Of a DNA stretch of 6,973 nucleotides, positions 1 to 6,932 are shown piece after piece. The notes under the pieces were generated by a model. That model was not told where the DNA came from and searched no databases. It saw only the letters and a program-made list of their open reading frames with translations. The position numbers were made by a program, and so were the translations under genes. Within the stretch, counting starts at the first letter, position 1. Every line of letters begins with the position of its first letter. The stretch is from an uncultured Mucispirillum sp. (GTDB taxonomy: Bacteria > Chrysiogenota > Deferribacteres > Deferribacterales > Mucispirillaceae). The DNA lies in contig CAMEZN010000090.1 of the NCBI GenBank assembly GCA_945947845.1, positions 1 through 6,973 of the forward strand, written 5' to 3'.

Positions 1-2
1 AT

Positions 3-224
3 AATAACGCAGATGTAGAGTGGTTTCATTTTGTGGGATTTTTGAGTGATCAAAGAGGGGATATCACAAAATATTTTGATATCTTAAAGAAATGCTTTGA
101 TATGAAAATTAAGGTTGAAAAACTGTATTCATTTGAAAAACAGTCGGATAATATTGAAAAATTTGAAGAACTGATACTGAAAGAGGTTGACGATATTCGA
201 GAGGCAGAAAAAAATGCTCCTGAT
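3..224 (+). other. Unrecognised coding stretch in frame with pheS, upstream of the usual PheS start
   Basis: These 74 codons have no stop and translate to a charged, Glu/Lys/Asp-rich sequence that looks like real protein. It runs from an aromatic stretch (VEWFHFVGF) through predicted helices (ITKYFDILKKCF; NIEKFEELILKEVDDIREAEK) to a short linker (NAPDMQMDSS) before the PheS coiled coil. In such AT-rich DNA, a random frame of this length without a stop is improbable. The other two forward frames stop at 2-4 and 16-18. It may be an N-terminal extension of PheS, the C-terminal end of an upstream gene fused to pheS, or the result of a sequence error that removed a stop. The first segment faintly recalls the end of a PilZ domain, but this is too weak to name. 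Codons such as CTG, TCG and CGA seem more frequent here than in the pheS core, by eye only. Confidence 0.5.
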
Positions 225-1283
225 ATGCAAATGGATTCTAGTATGCATGTAAAATCGGCACAGGATGAATATATACATCATTTGATTCAGGAAAACAATA
301 CACTTAATAAGCGCATGGATGCAACACTTGATGAATTAAATAATATCCGTATAAAATATATGGGTAAGAAAGGGATAATTAGTCTATTAAATAAAGTATT
401 AGGCACTCTTTCACCAGAAGAACGCCCAAAAATGGGAGAAGCTATCCAAAATTTACGAAATAATTTTGAGACAAAATTTAGTGAAAAAGCAAATATTATT
501 AAAAAAGCATTAAAAGATGCAGCTTTATCTCAGGAATATATAGATGTTACTTTAAGCCCTTATCCTTTTAATAAAGGCTCACTTCACCCTGTGAAAAAAA
601 TATATGATGAAATTGTTGATGTATTTACAGCAGCTGGATACACTGTGGCACAGGGTCCGGAAATAGAAGATGATTTCCATAATTTTGAAGCATTGAACCT
701 GCCTAAAACTCACCCTGCAAGAGATATGCAGGATACTTTTTATATAGATGAAAATAATATTGTTTTAAGAACTCATACATCGCCAGTGCAGGTTCGTGTT
801 ATGGAAAGCCAAAAACCACCTATAAAAATAATTGCTCCCGGTGCAGTATACAGGTGTGATTATGACCAGACACACTCTCCAATGTTCCACCAAATAGAAG
901 GGCTTGTGGTAGATAAAGGTATCACTATGGCAGATTTAAAAGGCACTTTAAAACTTTTTATTTCTCGCATTTTTGGTGATGATTTAGATGTGCGGCTTCG
1001 CCCTAGTTTTTTCCCATTTACAGAACCATCAGCAGAAGTTGATATGGGCTGTGTTCATTGCAGAGGCAAAGGGTGCAGAATGTGCAAAGGCACAGGCTGG
1101 ATAGAAATAGCAGGCTGCGGTATGGTAAACCCGGCAGTATTTAGACATGCAGGCATTGACCCAGAAATATACAGTGGTTTTGCTTTTGGTATGGGGATTG
1201 AACGTATTGCACTTTTGAAATACGGTATAGATGATATCCGTCTGTTCTATGAAAACTCTCTTAAATTTTTAAAACAATTTTAG
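3..1283 (+). CDS. pheS: Phenylalanine--tRNA ligase alpha subunit, reading frame open to the left window edge
   Basis: This is the catalytic subunit of the cytoplasmic (alphabeta)2 enzyme that charges tRNA-Phe with phenylalanine. Residues are counted from the GTG at 33. An N-terminal coiled coil (about 75-165) contains the KYMGKKG and LSPEERP family motifs. The class II core follows: RTHTSPVQVR (246-255), motif 2 VYRCDYDQTHSPMFHQIEG (272-290) and motif 3 FAFGMGIER (383-391). By family comparison, H248, S250, Q287, E289, F327 and F329 line the phenylalanine pocket, and A384 matches E. coli A294, the residue that sets amino-acid size specificity. C340, C343, C348 and C351 form a zinc-knuckle-like cluster found in only part of the family. 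Usual length is about 330-350 residues, which would place the start at the ATGs at 225, 231 or 243. None has a well-spaced ribosome binding site, and the frame has no stop back to position 3, so the entry is given as 5'-open. The PheS identity is certain; the start is not. Confidence 0.95.
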   Translation, partial: NNADVEWFHFVGFLSDQRGDITKYFDILKKCFDMKIKVEKLYSFEKQSDNIEKFEELILKEVDDIREAEKNAPDMQMDSSMHVKSAQDEYIHHLIQENNTLNKRMDATLDELNNIRIKYMGKKGIISLLNKVLGTLSPEERPKMGEAIQNLRNNFETKFSEKANIIKKALKDAALSQEYIDVTLSPYPFNKGSLHPVKKIYDEIVDVFTAAGYTVAQGPEIEDDFHNFEALNLPKTHPARDMQDTFYIDENNIVLRTHTSPVQVRVMESQKPPIKIIAPGAVYRCDYDQTHSPMFHQIEGLVVDKGITMADLKGTLKLFISRIFGDDLDVRLRPSFFPFTEPSAEVDMGCVHCRGKGCRMCKGTGWIEIAGCGMVNPAVFRHAGIDPEIYSGFAFGMGIERIALLKYGIDDIRLFYENSLKFLKQF

Positions 1284-1286
1284 GTG
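1282..1286 (+). promoter_or_regulatory. Ribosome binding site of pheT overlapping the pheS stop codon
   Basis: AGGTG matches part of the consensus AGGAGGTG and lies 5 bases before the pheT ATG at 1292. It shares bases with the pheS stop TAG (1281-1283). Ribosomes finishing pheS are therefore placed directly at the pheT start, which suits equal production of the two subunits by translational coupling. Confidence 0.6.
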
Positions 1287-1291
1287 TTAAT

Positions 1292-3691
1292 ATGAATGTT
1301 AGTATAAACTGGTTAAAAGAATATATAGATTTAAATGATAAAACTGTTAAAGAAATTGCTGATGGTTTAACTTTGGCAGGCTTAGAGGCAGAAGGATTTA
1401 ATGAAATAGCCGCTCTTTCAAATGTGGTAACAGCAAAAGTTCTTAGTAAAGAAAAACACCCTAATGCAGATAAATTAAGTGTGTGCAGAGTTACTGACGG
1501 TAGTGAAGAATATCAGGTAGTATGTGGAGCTCCAAATGTTGCAGCAGGACAGATTGTGCCTTTTGCTAAGATAGGAGCTGTTCTTGGTGATATTAAGATT
1601 AAAGAAGCTAAATTAAGAGGGGTTGATTCTTTTGGTATGATATGCTCAGAAAGAGAGCTTGGTTTAACTGATGAGCATAACGGTATAATGGTGCTTCCAG
1701 AAGATACACCGCTTGGAGCAGATATTAATGGTATTGTTGGCACAGGTGATACTGTTGTAGAGTTTAATGCTACTCCAAACAGACCAGACTGGCTATCAGT
1801 TATAGGGGTTGCAAGAGAAGCATCTGCTGTATTTAAAAGGCCATTAAAACTTCCAGAATGCAGTGTGTCAGAAAATAATGAAAATGTATCAGACTTCATT
1901 AAAGTAGATATAGAAGAAAAAGAAAAATGTCCAGTATATTTTGCCCGTATTATAAAAGGTGTTAAAATCGGACCGTCTCCATTATGGATACAGGCAAAAT
2001 TAAGAGCGGCAGGAGTAAGACCAATTAATAATATAGTAGATGTTACAAACTATGTATTAATGGAATGGGGACAGCCGCTTCATGCTTTTGATATTAGGAA
2101 TATTGATAAAGGCATTATAGTAAGAAATGCTTTTGAAAATGAAAAAATTACTGCTCTTGACGGTAAAGAATATACATTAAATAATGATATGCTTGTAATA
2201 GCAGACACTTCTAAACCACTTGCAATAGCTGGTATTATGGGTGGTGAATATACATCTGTTATGAGTGATACGGATACAGTTGTGCTTGAATGTGCTTATT
2301 TTGAACCTTCAACTGTTCGTAAAACAAGTAAAAAATTAGGACTTTCATCTGATTCATCATACAGATATGAAAGGGGTATAGATTATGGTGCAACTGAAAA
2401 ACTATCAGACTATGCAGCAAATCTAATAGCTGAAATATGCGGTGGAACAGTCTTAAATGGTAAAGCAGGTGCAAACCACTTAAAAATAGAAGAAAAAACA
2501 GTAACTTCTTCATGCAGCAGAATTAACCAGCTTTTAGGCACAGATTATAAAATAGAAGATATGAAAAATATCTTAGACAGCCTTTTAATAAAAACAGAAA
2601 TAAATGGCGATAAATTAATATCAACTATCCCTACTTTTAGAAACGATATTGCAATGGAATGTGATATTGCAGAAGAAGTTGCAAGAGTTATGGGCTATGA
2701 TAAAATAGGCTATACTATGCCTAAAATGGATAATGAAATAGATATTCAAAGTCCGAAAGTCAGATACAGCAGAGTTGCAAGAAATGTTTTAGAAAATTTA
2801 GGTTATAATGAAGTTTTAAACTTTTCTTTTGCAGGTGCTGAGTATTTATCTATTTTTGATACAAACGAAGAACATTTTGTTAAGCTTTTAAACCCTATTT
2901 CACAAGATATGGCTTGGATGCGGACATTAATATTCCCATCTATTATTAAAAATATGCAGACAAATAAAAACATGGGCTATAATAGTATAAAACTTTTTGA
3001 GCTTTCAAATGTTTATATTTCAAATGGTAAATCAAATCTTGCTCAGGAACACCTTCACTTGTCATTAGGGGTTATGGGTGATTATTATGATGATACATGG
3101 ATAAATCTTCCAAAGCTTGATACATTTTACTATTTAAAAGGTGCTCTTGATAATGTAATAAGCAAGTTTAATATGAAAGCAGAATATAAAAGATTAGAAG
3201 ACTGTCATTTTCTCCACCCGGGGAAATCGGCTTCTGTATATTTAAATGGTAAATATGCAGGGTTTATTGGAGCATTACACCCAGATACATTAGAAAAACT
3301 GAATATGAAAAGCGAATGTTATGTGGCAGAAATTGATTTTTCATTGTTAATTGATGAAGCATATAATAAAAATGAAGCAGCAAAATCAACCATGCACTAT
3401 ACAAAATTTTCAAGATTTCCGTCAATTCAAAGAGATTTGGCATTAATCGTGAAAAGTAAAGTAAATGCTGCTGATTTAATAAATACTGTTAAATCAATAA
3501 GCCCTATAATTACAGATACAATAGTTTTTGATGTATTTGAAGGAAAACCAATTAATTTTGGATACAAAAGTATTGCTGTCCGTATAACATTTACTGATAT
3601 GGAAAAAACATTAAGAGATGATGATATAAACCCAATAATAGATAATATTTTAAAATCTCTTGAAAAAGAGCATGGAGCAGTTTTAAGATAA
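1292..3691 (+). CDS. pheT: Phenylalanine--tRNA ligase beta subunit, full length
   Basis: This is the large structural, editing and tRNA-binding subunit, partner of PheS in the cytoplasmic heterotetramer. Its 799 residues match the family's usual length of about 790-800. Domains in order: N-terminal B1 (about 1-38); EMAP/OB-fold tRNA-binding domain (about 40-150, with HPNADKLSVC and VVCGAPNV); B3/B4 editing domain (about 210-375); B5 (about 400-470, ending in PTFRNDIAMECDIAEEVARVMGYD); a catalytic-like class II fold without active-site motifs (about 485-685); and the FDX-ACB anticodon-binding domain (about 706-799, starting FSRFPSIQRDLALIV). In the editing domain H264 (QPLHAFD) and E333 (VLECAYF) correspond to E. 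coli H261 and E334, which act in hydrolysis of mischarged Tyr-tRNA-Phe, so editing is probably intact. The ATG at 1292 follows pheS by 8 bases and starts exactly at the conserved MNVSINWLKEYI. No frameshift or missing part is seen. Confidence 0.98.
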   Translation: MNVSINWLKEYIDLNDKTVKEIADGLTLAGLEAEGFNEIAALSNVVTAKVLSKEKHPNADKLSVCRVTDGSEEYQVVCGAPNVAAGQIVPFAKIGAVLGDIKIKEAKLRGVDSFGMICSERELGLTDEHNGIMVLPEDTPLGADINGIVGTGDTVVEFNATPNRPDWLSVIGVAREASAVFKRPLKLPECSVSENNENVSDFIKVDIEEKEKCPVYFARIIKGVKIGPSPLWIQAKLRAAGVRPINNIVDVTNYVLMEWGQPLHAFDIRNIDKGIIVRNAFENEKITALDGKEYTLNNDMLVIADTSKPLAIAGIMGGEYTSVMSDTDTVVLECAYFEPSTVRKTSKKLGLSSDSSYRYERGIDYGATEKLSDYAANLIAEICGGTVLNGKAGANHLKIEEKTVTSSCSRINQLLGTDYKIEDMKNILDSLLIKTEINGDKLISTIPTFRNDIAMECDIAEEVARVMGYDKIGYTMPKMDNEIDIQSPKVRYSRVARNVLENLGYNEVLNFSFAGAEYLSIFDTNEEHFVKLLNPISQDMAWMRTLIFPSIIKNMQTNKNMGYNSIKLFELSNVYISNGKSNLAQEHLHLSLGVMGDYYDDTWINLPKLDTFYYLKGALDNVISKFNMKAEYKRLEDCHFLHPGKSASVYLNGKYAGFIGALHPDTLEKLNMKSECYVAEIDFSLLIDEAYNKNEAAKSTMHYTKFSRFPSIQRDLALIVKSKVNAADLINTVKSISPIITDTIVFDVFEGKPINFGYKSIAVRITFTDMEKTLRDDDINPIIDNILKSLEKEHGAVLR

Positions 3692-3721
3692 TATTTACAT
3701 TTATTAAATATTTAGTTTATA

Positions 3722-3780
3722 ATCCATAATGAATTAAAATATTGTTATTTTAGTTTATTATGGATATTCAGTGATTTTTT
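3722..3780 (+). terminator. Long AT-rich hairpin after pheT, possible terminator
   Basis: The arms 3722-3741 and 3746-3765 pair over 20 consecutive positions around a 4-base loop (TTGT). The only departures from Watson-Crick pairing are two G-U wobbles in the RNA, formed by T3734 with G3753 and by G3731 with T3756. A run of six T follows at 3775-3780, 9 bases after the stem. A classical rho-independent terminator has a GC-rich stem directly followed by the T run, so this is an imperfect example. It could instead protect the mRNA 3' end. Its place 30 bases after the pheT stop favours a role in ending or processing the pheST transcript. Confidence 0.45.
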
Positions 3781-3857
3781 AATATATGAATTAAATGAAA
3801 AGTTATTTATAAAAATTATTTTTTTATGTAATTTATATGTAATATATTATTAACTGC

Positions 3858-3887
3858 TTGAAAGTTTTAAATAATTATGGTTAAAAT
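3858..3887 (+). promoter_or_regulatory. Sigma70-like promoter of the exported repeat-protein genes
   Basis: TTGAAA (3858-3863) and TAAAAT (3882-3887) each match the -35 and -10 consensus in five of six positions, with an 18-base spacer. The expected transcript start is near 3894, giving a leader of about 24 bases. A/T tracts upstream of the -35 could act as an UP element. In such AT-rich DNA, chance matches are common; position and spacing are the main support. Confidence 0.5.
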
Positions 3888-3908
3888 GATTTTTTAAGCA
3901 TACTTGTC

Positions 3909-3912
3909 GGAG
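3909..3912 (+). promoter_or_regulatory. Ribosome binding site for the ankyrin/Sel1 protein
   Basis: GGAG stands out in AT-rich surroundings and lies 5 bases before the ATG at 3918. It supports that ATG, which is also followed directly by a normal signal peptide. Confidence 0.7.
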
Positions 3913-3917
3913 CGATT

Positions 3918-5495
3918 ATGAATAAAAAAATAATCTTACTTTTTACTGTAATATTACTGTCCTTTACAGGCATATCCTATGCTGTGGAGCCTTATTTAAA
4001 TACACGAATTTTAGAAGCTGCATCAGTTGGTGATGTTAATGCTGTGAAAGATGCTTTATACAGCGGTGCAGATGTTGATGCAAGAGACAGGCTTGGAAAT
4101 ACTGCTCTTATATTAGCAGCAGACGGCGGTTCTCAGGCAGTTGTAAGGCTTCTTATTGCATATAAAGCATCAGTTAATGCAGTAAATAAGTTTGGTTATA
4201 CTCCGCTTATGTCTGCCGTTACTAATTCTCACAGATATATTGCATCACTTCTTATAAAAGCAGGGGCAGACCCTAAACTTCCTAATAAATATGGAACAAC
4301 TCCTGAAATGTATATAAAAGCACAAGGCTTTTTTACAATGAATGAATATATAAGCGATGAAAACCCTGCTATATCTACCCGTATTGATGACAGACCAGCA
4401 AGAAGGGGCACTATGGCAGCAATCCACAGCTCACCTTGGCGGGAAGAGTTTAATCAGCTTATTGCCCTTGGTAAAACAAATGAGGCGGCAGAACTTCTTA
4501 TAGGTTATGCAAATGCAAAAAATCCAGAAGCATGCTATCTTTTAGGCTCGTTATTTTTATCAAAAGATAATATAGAACAGGGTATATTGTGGCTTAAAAA
4601 GGCAGCAGAACTGGGCGATTCTATGATGAAATATCGTGCTGCAAAAGCTATTATTGATAATGGTGCAGGGGTTGGTATGAAAGAAGCTGTTGCTATGCTT
4701 AAAGAAGCTGTGGCAGATGGTAATAATTTTGCAAAAACTGAGTATGCAAAAGCCCTGCTTTTTGGAAATGGAGTGCCAAAGGATAATGCTAATGCTTATG
4801 CTTTATTTAAAGATGCTTCTAGTTATGACTTACCAGAAGCTGTTTATTATACTGGTATGCTTGAATATCTAGGCAGAGGCACTGTGAAAGATGAAACGAA
4901 AGGAACTGCAAAAATCCAAATGGCAGCAGATATGGGGTTTTATGAGGCAGAGCAGTTTATTGATAAATTAAATGCACAAAAACATATTAGTGTATTGATT
5001 AATTCAAAAGTGGGCGACAGGGCTACTGTTAAAGCATATCTTATATCTATGGGAGCACCTATTAATATAGATAATCCAGAGTGTGATGTATATACAATAG
5101 GCAGTGCATGGAATAATGCTTATAAAATTTCAACTGTTAAAATGTGTTATCCCGGAGATGGCACTGTTAGTGCAGAGTTTATACTTGGAGAGGCAATAGA
5201 TAATGTTGAGTTTTCATATTTAAAAAGTTTATATCCAACAGCAGTATTTAGTATGCCATCTATGTATAATGATATGCCAGTGAAAAGTAATAAGGGGGCT
5301 CTTAAATCACCTGAGGCTGGTTTTGCTGGTGATAATATGAGTTTATACAGCAATAGTGATTCTTTTAGTAAGGATAACAGCAGTATTAAGGATAATATGA
5401 CTATGTATGATAATAAAAGTATGCAGAATAATGCAGGCGGTGGAAAAGTAGATTTTAGTAAACCTGTTACAATTGATAATAAAAGTCAAAAATAA
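3918..5495 (+). CDS. Exported protein with ankyrin repeats followed by Sel1-like repeats
   Basis: I know no name for this 525-residue protein. Residues 1-22 form a Sec signal peptide (basic MNKK, hydrophobic core, likely cut after SYA), so it acts in the periplasm or outside. Ankyrin repeats follow at about 27-56, 60-89 and 93-122, with the typical GNTALILAA and GYTPLMSAV helix starts and a decayed fourth at 126-145. A linker (about 146-175) leads to Sel1-like alpha-helical repeats at about 202-234, 235-269, 270-304 and 305-341; clear marks are EACYLLGSLF, LKKAAELGD and AKALLFGNGVPKDNANAYALF. Residues 357-445 match no family I recognise. The tail 446-525 is rich in Asn, Ser, Asp, Lys and Met and is probably disordered. 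Both repeat types normally bind other proteins; no catalytic motif is seen. It begins a likely two-gene unit with its own promoter. The domain calls are firm; a role as exported scaffold or interaction protein is inference. Confidence 0.9.
   Translation: MNKKIILLFTVILLSFTGISYAVEPYLNTRILEAASVGDVNAVKDALYSGADVDARDRLGNTALILAADGGSQAVVRLLIAYKASVNAVNKFGYTPLMSAVTNSHRYIASLLIKAGADPKLPNKYGTTPEMYIKAQGFFTMNEYISDENPAISTRIDDRPARRGTMAAIHSSPWREEFNQLIALGKTNEAAELLIGYANAKNPEACYLLGSLFLSKDNIEQGILWLKKAAELGDSMMKYRAAKAIIDNGAGVGMKEAVAMLKEAVADGNNFAKTEYAKALLFGNGVPKDNANAYALFKDASSYDLPEAVYYTGMLEYLGRGTVKDETKGTAKIQMAADMGFYEAEQFIDKLNAQKHISVLINSKVGDRATVKAYLISMGAPINIDNPECDVYTIGSAWNNAYKISTVKMCYPGDGTVSAEFILGEAIDNVEFSYLKSLYPTAVFSMPSMYNDMPVKSNKGALKSPEAGFAGDNMSLYSNSDSFSKDNSSIKDNMTMYDNKSMQNNAGGGKVDFSKPVTIDNKSQK
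5331..5450 (+). repeat. Two imperfect 60-base (20-residue) units in the C-terminal tail
   Basis: The ten bases GATAATATGA occur at 5331-5340 and again at 5391-5400, exactly 60 bases apart, encoding DNMSLY (472-477) and DNMTMY (492-497). AAGGATAA also occurs at 5370-5377 and 5388-5395. The units have otherwise diverged, so this looks like an old duplication in a low-complexity tail, or convergence through biased composition. Confidence 0.4.
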
Positions 5496-5500
5496 GCTGT

Positions 5501-6811
5501 ATGAAAAAATATATTTTTATTTTAATAATATTATTTATTCCATTTTATAGTTTTAGTGCAGATTTGGAAAGCACTGTTAGAGATGCTTTTGAACTTTATT
5601 CTGTTAATAACTTTGCTGAGGCTGCCCCAATGTTTGAGGAAGCATATTATATGGCAAAGAAAAATACACCAAAAGATATATCAAGCAGATTTCGCACATC
5701 ACTATATGCAGGGCTTAGTTACAGAGGCATAAATGAGTATCAGCAGGCAGCAGCTTGGTTTGCTGTTAGTCTTGCACTTGCTGAAAAAGTAAATGATTTA
5801 TATGATATTCCAACATTATTATCCTATATTGCAGAATCAGAAAGAATGGCTGGTAATGCAAAGAAAGCAGAAGTATATTATGAAAAAGCACTGCTTTATT
5901 CTGATTTAACTGATAAAGACAAGGCAGTATTATATTACGGTATGGCTGAAAGCAGACGGATAAATGAAAATTATTCCGGCTCAAAAGAAAGCTGTGATGA
6001 AGCATTAAAATATGCACAAAATCTAAAACTTTATAAAATACTTTCTTCCTGTGATATTATTTACGGAGAATATTACAGAGCTCATAAAGATTATGCCAAA
6101 GCTATGTATTATTTCACAAGGGCACATGATACATCTCGTGCCAAAAAATATACAGATATATTAGTGCCTGCATTAAATGGTATGGGGTTAACATCTGAGG
6201 CTCTTCACCGTTCTGATGCAGCAAGAGAATATTTTGAGCAGGCTTTTTTTGTGGCAGTAGAAAATGGAGCAGTAGATAATACAGATATAATTTATAAAAA
6301 GATTATCAACTATATGCCAGAAACAGGCAGTTTTAAATACCAAGGTGATAAAGCATTAGAGCTTGCATCACTGGAATTTTTAGATGATGAAACATCGCTG
6401 CTTTTATACAGCCTTTCTGCACTTTATTATAGAACAGGCGGAGTATATAAAGAACTGTATCCTGCTGCTGAATCTGGTTATAATTTAGCTGTAACACTTG
6501 CTGATAATAGTCTGGCGGCAGAATTTTTATATGATATGGCTTTATCGTTGTTAAAATCAGAAGAATATGAAGAATGTGCTGCAAGAAGTGAAGAAGCAGT
6601 ATCAAGATTAAAATCTACTGATAAAAAATATCTGCTTAAAGATGCTTATTTAGTTCAATCAGAATGTTTATATAATTTAGGCAATTATCAGCAGGCTTAT
6701 GAAGCAGCAGAAAATGCACTAAGCAGTGCTAAAAGTTCAGAACATGAAAAAATAAACTCCTTAATTAATAAAATTAGAGAAAAACTTAATAAAGATGGTT
6801 TTGTAGAATAA
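5501..6811 (+). CDS. Exported TPR-type helical-repeat protein
   Basis: This 436-residue protein has no name I recognise. It starts with a Sec signal peptide (MKKY, then a very hydrophobic stretch to about residue 19-20, cut near SFS/A), so it is periplasmic or secreted; no lipobox cysteine is present. The rest is helical hairpins of TPR character at about 24-54, 62-97, 103-136, 140-174, 178-212, 220-254, 342-372 and 382-412. Typical small/aromatic spacing shows in AKKAEVYYEKALLYS, YAKAMYYFTRAHD and NYQQAYEAAENALSSA. Residues 255-340 are helical but less clearly TPR. No enzymatic domain is visible. It begins 5 bases after the stop of the ankyrin/Sel1 gene and lacks a clear ribosome binding site (only TAAG nearby), which suggests translational coupling. 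The shared export signal and shared solenoid design suggest that the two work together, perhaps assembling or binding an envelope complex; this is inference. Confidence 0.88.
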   Translation: MKKYIFILIILFIPFYSFSADLESTVRDAFELYSVNNFAEAAPMFEEAYYMAKKNTPKDISSRFRTSLYAGLSYRGINEYQQAAAWFAVSLALAEKVNDLYDIPTLLSYIAESERMAGNAKKAEVYYEKALLYSDLTDKDKAVLYYGMAESRRINENYSGSKESCDEALKYAQNLKLYKILSSCDIIYGEYYRAHKDYAKAMYYFTRAHDTSRAKKYTDILVPALNGMGLTSEALHRSDAAREYFEQAFFVAVENGAVDNTDIIYKKIINYMPETGSFKYQGDKALELASLEFLDDETSLLLYSLSALYYRTGGVYKELYPAAESGYNLAVTLADNSLAAEFLYDMALSLLKSEEYEECAARSEEAVSRLKSTDKKYLLKDAYLVQSECLYNLGNYQQAYEAAENALSSAKSSEHEKINSLINKIREKLNKDGFVE

Positions 6812-6853
6812 ATTATTATTGCAAATATGCAATAATAATATTGCATATTATTG
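6812..6853 (+). repeat. Overlapping inverted repeats right after the TPR gene
   Basis: A perfect 12-bp stem forms between 6812-6823 and 6828-6839 with loop AATA, beginning one base after the stop codon. The second arm can instead pair with later sequence: 6828-6834 with 6839-6845, or 6830-6837 with 6846-6853. The foldings exclude each other. There is no T run after it, so it is not a classical terminator; it may stabilise the transcript end. Confidence 0.45.
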
Positions 6854-6887
6854 AAAAATAAAATTAATTATACAGTTTTAAAAAAAT

Positions 6888-6924
6888 AAGGGAAAATATT
6901 TTATTTATAAATATCTTCCCTTTT
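6888..6924. terminator. Probable bidirectional rho-independent terminator
   Basis: Arms 6888-6901 and 6909-6922 pair over 14 positions with one A/C mismatch and a 7-base loop; the base carries the GGG/CCC pairs. On the plus strand TTTT (6921-6924) ends the stem. On the minus strand, the plus-strand A tract at 6880-6886 becomes a run of seven T, a better terminator tail. It would end the plus-strand repeat-protein transcript and also a converging minus-strand transcript. Confidence 0.6.
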
Positions 6925-6932
6925 AGTGATTG

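Larger units (their letters stand above)
3692..3917. other. 226-base non-coding gap between pheT and the repeat-protein genes
   Basis: No convincing reading frame lies here on either strand. The left part holds the hairpin listed separately. The middle (3781-3850) is almost only A and T, with A- and T-tracts around 3810-3825 and the octamer TATGTAAT twice (3825-3832 and 3836-3843). The right part holds a promoter and ribosome binding site for the following gene. The gap separates a housekeeping operon from an apparently independent transcription unit. Confidence 0.7.

Noticed and set aside
1..18. Possible end of an upstream gene at the TAG at 16-18
   Set aside because: Only five codons of this frame are visible and the competing frame looks coding over the same bases, so there is not enough to support a gene.
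214..252. 12-codon frame (MLLICKWILVCM) with AGAGG upstream, considered as a pheS leader peptide
   Set aside because: It has no Phe codons, overlaps a longer coding frame, and no attenuator-like hairpin with a T run follows before pheS.
1513..1899. 128-codon open frame on the minus strand inside pheT
   Set aside because: It is antisense to the conserved tRNA-binding domain of PheT, Ser/Thr/Pro-rich as expected from reversed codons, and resembles no family.
2259..2513. 84-codon minus-strand frame rich in Leu, His and Phe
   Set aside because: Composition is typical of antisense reading of an AT-rich gene; it lies fully inside the conserved PheT editing domain and B5 region.
4690..4872. 60-codon plus-strand frame inside the ankyrin/Sel1 gene
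   Set aside because: It is an out-of-frame reading of the Sel1 repeats with Leu/Met-rich shadow composition; the main frame has clear domains and a ribosome binding site.
6333..6605. 90-codon minus-strand frame opposite the TPR gene
   Set aside because: It is rich in Leu, His, Gln and Tyr as antisense shadows are, and the plus strand has clear helical-repeat coding.
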